Assembly (NCBI GenBank): GCA_031278025.1
Contig: JAITLF010000283.1
Coordinates: 1-8,149, forward strand
Source: Treponema sp.
GTDB taxonomy: Bacteria > Spirochaetota > Spirochaetia > Treponematales > Breznakiellaceae
DNA length: 8,149 nt
Direction of reading: 5' to 3'
The position numbers and the translations under genes were made by a program. Shown here piece by piece: positions 6,323 to 8,149 of the stretch (its first letter is position 1; every line of letters starts with the position of its first letter). The notes beneath the pieces are model-generated. The model did not search any database and was not told the DNA's origin. It saw only the letters and a list, made by a program, of their open reading frames with translations.

Positions 6323-6897
6323 AATGAAACCGCCGTATCCCTTACCGGGAAGGCGATCTCCCCCGTTGATACAAGGAAGTCTGGTGCGGCGACCGTTACA
6401 GTAAGCGGCGGCAATACCCCTAACCGTGATATTGACGCAGCCTTGCTGGGAACCTGGAGAGACAAACCGGTAGTGCCCGGTTACGGTACACCCGGGGATA
6501 TTCTGACCGTTACCTTTACCGAAACAACGGTAATATGGGGCGGGAGCGCGGCAGACTGTGTCAAAACTCAGAAAATCGCGATGATGCCGCTATATATAGC
6601 GGTGTAAGACCACATAAAAAAGCAAACAACACTATATATACAAAAGGCAATGGGTTTTGACACAGTCTGGCGGGTAATACTCTCAACACCACGTTGGCCC
6701 ATATACCAGGCCTACGGTTCCTACGCAGGGGAGGCCAAGAACGGCAATATCAATCTGGTATACATAGTTCCTACCCTCGACAGGCAGTCATACACGTGTT
6801 ATACCTACATCAGTAACGATAATGGAGAACTTGCGCTAAAAGTATCAGGCTACACCTTTGCTACGTTGACCAAAAACGGCGTCGACACCAGGTCCTC
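6323..6897 (+). pseudogene. Remnant of a beta-rich surface or lipoprotein, broken by element B and a frameshift
   Basis: An open frame without any usable start runs through 6323-6551 and reads A-V-S-L-T-G-K, then D-A-A-L-L-G-T-W-R-D and I-L-T-V-T-F-T-E-T-T-V-I-W-G-G. This Gly-Thr-Trp plus alternating beta pattern recalls small lipocalin-like or surface lipoprotein domains. Element B then interrupts it and brings an in-frame TAA at 6605-6607. After removal of the element and one GCGG, the frame continues S-A-G-N-T-L-N-T-T-L-A-H (to 6702). One extra base around 6703 then shifts it to Y-Q-A-Y-G-S-Y-A-G-E-A-K-N-G-N-I-N-L-V-Y, which runs to about 6897. The N-terminus and signal peptide are missing. 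I cannot name the family; the decayed state is well supported. Confidence 0.65.
6552..6669. mobile_element. MITE element B, 118 bp with 16-bp perfect inverted ends and GCGG target duplication
   Basis: The ends CAGACTGTGTCAAAAC (6552-6567) and its exact reverse complement (6654-6669) define a 118-bp element. GCGG lies directly outside on both sides (6548-6551 and 6670-6673). A 16-bp perfect palindrome, CCGCTATATATAGCGG, sits inside at 6587-6602. There is no coding capacity. Its tips agree with those of element A at 13 of 16 positions, and size and target length also agree. It interrupts a surface-protein remnant, which rejoins in frame when the element and one GCGG are removed. A 3-bp reading of the duplication (GGC, element 6553-6668) is also possible and gives an in-frame join too. 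Confidence 0.82.
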
Positions 6898-6900
6898 GCC

Positions 6901-7015
6901 GAGACAAGTGGCCTGAGCGGAACAGTCGGCGACGGGCAGGTAAGCCTTTCCTGGACCGACCCGGCGGACCTGGACCACATAGAGAGCACCGTTACCCCAG
7001 TGGCGGATAATACTC
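6901..7015 (+). pseudogene. Fragment of an FN3-like surface-protein domain
   Basis: In the frame holding 6907, the sequence reads S-G-L-S-G-T-V-G-D-G-Q-V-S-L-S-W-T-D-P-A-D-L-D-H-I-E. This matches the first strands of the fibronectin type III-like repeats I associate with treponemal lipoproteins (conserved G-D-G-Q-V-x-L-x-W-x-D-P). Only about half a domain remains. It is cut off where element C begins, and the frame closes at TAA 7081-7083 inside that element. No start codon or ribosome-binding sequence precedes it. It may be the downstream part of the same original gene as the fragment at 6323-6897, now in another frame, or a separate gene remnant. Confidence 0.6.
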
Positions 7016-7137
7016 AACGTGAGTTCGACAACAAAGAAAATAGTCCGCGAATTATACGAATTAGCGCAATGTTCTCCAAATAATTCGTGAAAATTCGCGT
7101 TCATTCGCAGATACATTAGTCTCATCGAACTCACGTT
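7016..7137. mobile_element. Inverted-repeat element C, 122 bp, 13-bp perfect ends
   Basis: AACGTGAGTTCGA (7016-7028) and its exact reverse complement (7125-7137) bound a 122-bp stretch. An inner inverted repeat pairs 7046-7063 (CGCGAATTATACGAATTA) with 7081-7099 with few differences, leaving a 17-base loop, so the whole can fold into a long hairpin. There is no coding capacity. A clean target duplication is not seen; TACTCAA (7011-7017) and TATTCAA (7137-7143) match at 6 of 7 positions but overlap the arms. The ends differ from those of A and B, so it would belong to another family. It stands about 75 bp before the rpsL -35 box. Confidence 0.6.
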
Positions 7138-7211
7138 ATTCAAGAACATGGCTCAATACCGGGTTCCCGCAAAGATTTTTTGATTTTTTTCCCAAAAAAC
7201 ACGGAACCTGC

Positions 7212-7240
7212 TTGACCTTTTTTTTTCTTCTTGATATCCT
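7212..7240 (+). promoter_or_regulatory. Promoter for rpsL-rpsG
   Basis: TTGACC (7212-7217) and TATCCT (7235-7240) are spaced by 17 bp, the optimum for the housekeeping sigma factor. The spacer begins with nine T. A T-rich tract (7175-7190) and an A-run (7194-7199) lie upstream, as often found at strong ribosomal promoters. The predicted start near 7247 leaves a leader of about 45 bases. An overlapping TAATAT (7240-7245) would need a 22-bp spacer and is less likely. rpsL therefore seems to have its own promoter. Confidence 0.6.
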
Positions 7241-7292
7241 AATATACCCATTGCGAATTTTGGGATATAACCTCATAGGGAGTTTTTAGTAC

Positions 7293-7667
7293 ATGCCTAC
7301 AATTAACCAGTTGGTTCGTTTCGGACGGCAACAGGTCAGTTCCAAAACGAAGTCGCCAGCGCTTCAAATCTGCCCTCAAAAGAGAGGGGTGTGTACCCGT
7401 GTTATGACGGTTACCCCCAAGAAGCCAAATTCGGCTTTGCGGAAAGTAGCCCGTGTTCGTCTTTCTCATGGAACTGAAGTAACTGCATATATTCCCGGAA
7501 TTGGTCATAATCTTCAGGAGCACTCGGTAGTTCTGGTTCGGGGCGGCCGGGTTAAAGACCTCCCCGGGGTCCGGTATCACATTGTCCGGGGTGCTAAGGA
7601 TACTCTTGGCGTGGAAGATCGTAAGCGGAGTCGTTCTAAATACGGCGCTAAGCGGCCTAAGGCGTAA
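7293..7667 (+). CDS. rpsL: 30S ribosomal protein S12
   Basis: S12 sits at the decoding centre of the small subunit and takes part in tRNA selection accuracy. The 124-residue product has the full family pattern: M-P-T-I-N-Q-L-V-R at the start, the [11 protein letters not shown] loop (41-51) with K43, and the [10 protein letters not shown] loop (87-96) with K88. The K43 and K88 positions carry the wild-type Lys associated with streptomycin sensitivity, and D89 is the residue modified by RimO in other bacteria. GGGAG (7278-7282) lies 10 bases before the ATG. rpsG follows after 10 bp. The usual upstream rpoC is not present within the preceding 3 kb. Confidence 0.98.
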   Translation: MPTINQLVRFGRQQVSSKTKSPALQICPQKRGVCTRVMTVTPKKPNSALRKVARVRLSHGTEVTAYIPGIGHNLQEHSVVLVRGGRVKDLPGVRYHIVRGAKDTLGVEDRKRSRSKYGAKRPKA

Positions 7668-7677
7668 GGGTGGGGAA

Positions 7678-8148
7678 ATGGGACGAAAAAAGAAAACGGT
7701 GGATCGGGGTGTTTTGCCGGATCCTGAGTATAACAGTGTGGTAGTTTCTAAATTTGTTAATCGCATGATGTGGAAAGGAAAACGTTCTGTTGCCCTGCGT
7801 ATTGTGCATAACGCCTTGGATGTTATAAAGACGAAATCCGATAAGGGACCTTTGGAAGTGTTTCTCAAGGCGATTGATAATATTAAACCGGTTGTCGAAG
7901 TAAAGTCTCGGCGGGTTGGCGGCGCTACCTATCAGGTGCCTGTTGAAATTCGGGAATCCCGGCGAGAAGCCTTGGGTATGCGGTGGATTATCAAAGCCGC
8001 CCGGTCGCGTGCGGGGCGTGGTATGGAGGAGCGGCTTGCGGCAGAGCTCTTGGATGCGTATAATAATACGGGAACGGCCTTCAAAAAGAAGGAAGATACT
8101 CATAAAATGGCGGAGGCCAATAAGGCGTTTGCTCATTACCGGTGGTAA
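7678..8148 (+). CDS. rpsG: 30S ribosomal protein S7
   Basis: S7 nucleates assembly of the 16S rRNA 3' major domain and lines the E site. From the ATG at 7678 the product is 156 residues, the normal S7 length. It starts M-G-R-K-K-K and contains [36 protein letters not shown] and the C-terminal [13 protein letters not shown]. An earlier in-frame GTG at 7582 would add 32 residues overlapping rpsL and is rejected. A purine-rich GGG/GGGGAA stretch precedes the ATG. Being 10 bp behind rpsL, it belongs to the same operon; fusA would be expected next, outside the window. Confidence 0.98.
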   Translation: MGRKKKTVDRGVLPDPEYNSVVVSKFVNRMMWKGKRSVALRIVHNALDVIKTKSDKGPLEVFLKAIDNIKPVVEVKSRRVGGATYQVPVEIRESRREALGMRWIIKAARSRAGRGMEERLAAELLDAYNNTGTAFKKKEDTHKMAEANKAFAHYRW

Positions 8149-8149
8149 A

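Noticed and set aside
6650..6916. Intact 88-residue gene starting at ATG 6650
   Set aside because: The ATG lies in the inverted end of element B, without a ribosome-binding sequence, and only the later part of the frame is protein-like. It is a remnant rather than a gene.
4841..7137. CRISPR array or a defence system
   Set aside because: The repeats are inverted pairs with unique interiors rather than regularly spaced direct repeats, and no cas-like or other defence gene is present.
7161..7208. Terminator from GGTTCC and GGAACC arms plus T-runs before rpsL
   Set aside because: The arms are short (6-7 bp) and about 35 bases apart, and the T-runs lie inside the loop rather than after a stem. 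They fit better as an AT-rich promoter upstream region.
7582..7677. GTG start giving a 188-residue S7
   Set aside because: It would add 32 residues inside rpsL; the ATG at 7678 gives the standard 156-residue S7 beginning M-G-R-K-K-K.

Overview
The window looks like chromosome from a spirochaete, most likely a Treponema of the insect-gut type. That placement is inferred from the gene set and protein style, notably a degraded FN3-like surface-protein fragment of a kind I associate with that group; I ran no search. Six housekeeping or recognisable genes are intact except for one modified C-terminus. The spaces between them hold short inverted-repeat elements and decayed genes.

Region by region: 1-272 is non-coding, with an extreme poly-C tract, a block of GC-only palindromes and a promoter-like sequence. 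273-3669 carries yajC, secD and secF, the accessory subunits of the Sec translocon, with secD and secF overlapping by 4 bp. ispH (isoprenoid synthesis) follows 28 bp later at 3698-4552. 4553-4840 holds a frameshifted small ORF and two hairpins. A shikimate kinase-like gene (4934-5563, minus strand) diverges from a PrsW-family membrane protease gene (5605-6279, plus strand) across a 41-bp gap. 6280-7137 is a graveyard of surface-protein fragments cut by inserted elements. 7138-7292 is the promoter and leader of rpsL, and rpsL-rpsG (ribosomal proteins S12 and S7) end the window.

The most notable observation is a set of miniature inverted-repeat elements of about 120 bp. Element A (4841-4960) has 23-bp arms and is flanked by GTCT on both sides. 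Element B (6552-6669) has perfect 16-bp arms and is flanked by GCGG on both sides. Their tips are related, and both size and 4-bp target duplication agree, so they look like two members of one MITE family. Removing each element with one target copy restores a sensible ancestral reading. For A, the shikimate kinase would have ended with TAA right after residue 201, so the element has given the enzyme eight extra residues and a new stop. For B, two halves of a disrupted gene rejoin in frame. A third element, C (7016-7137), has different 13-bp ends and sits where the FN3-like fragment stops, just before the rpsL promoter.

Functionally, the yajC-secD-secF cluster supports protein export across the inner membrane, ispH makes isoprenoid precursors, the shikimate kinase feeds aromatic biosynthesis, and rpsL-rpsG supply the small ribosomal subunit. 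No CRISPR array, tRNA, rRNA or full-length transposase gene was seen.
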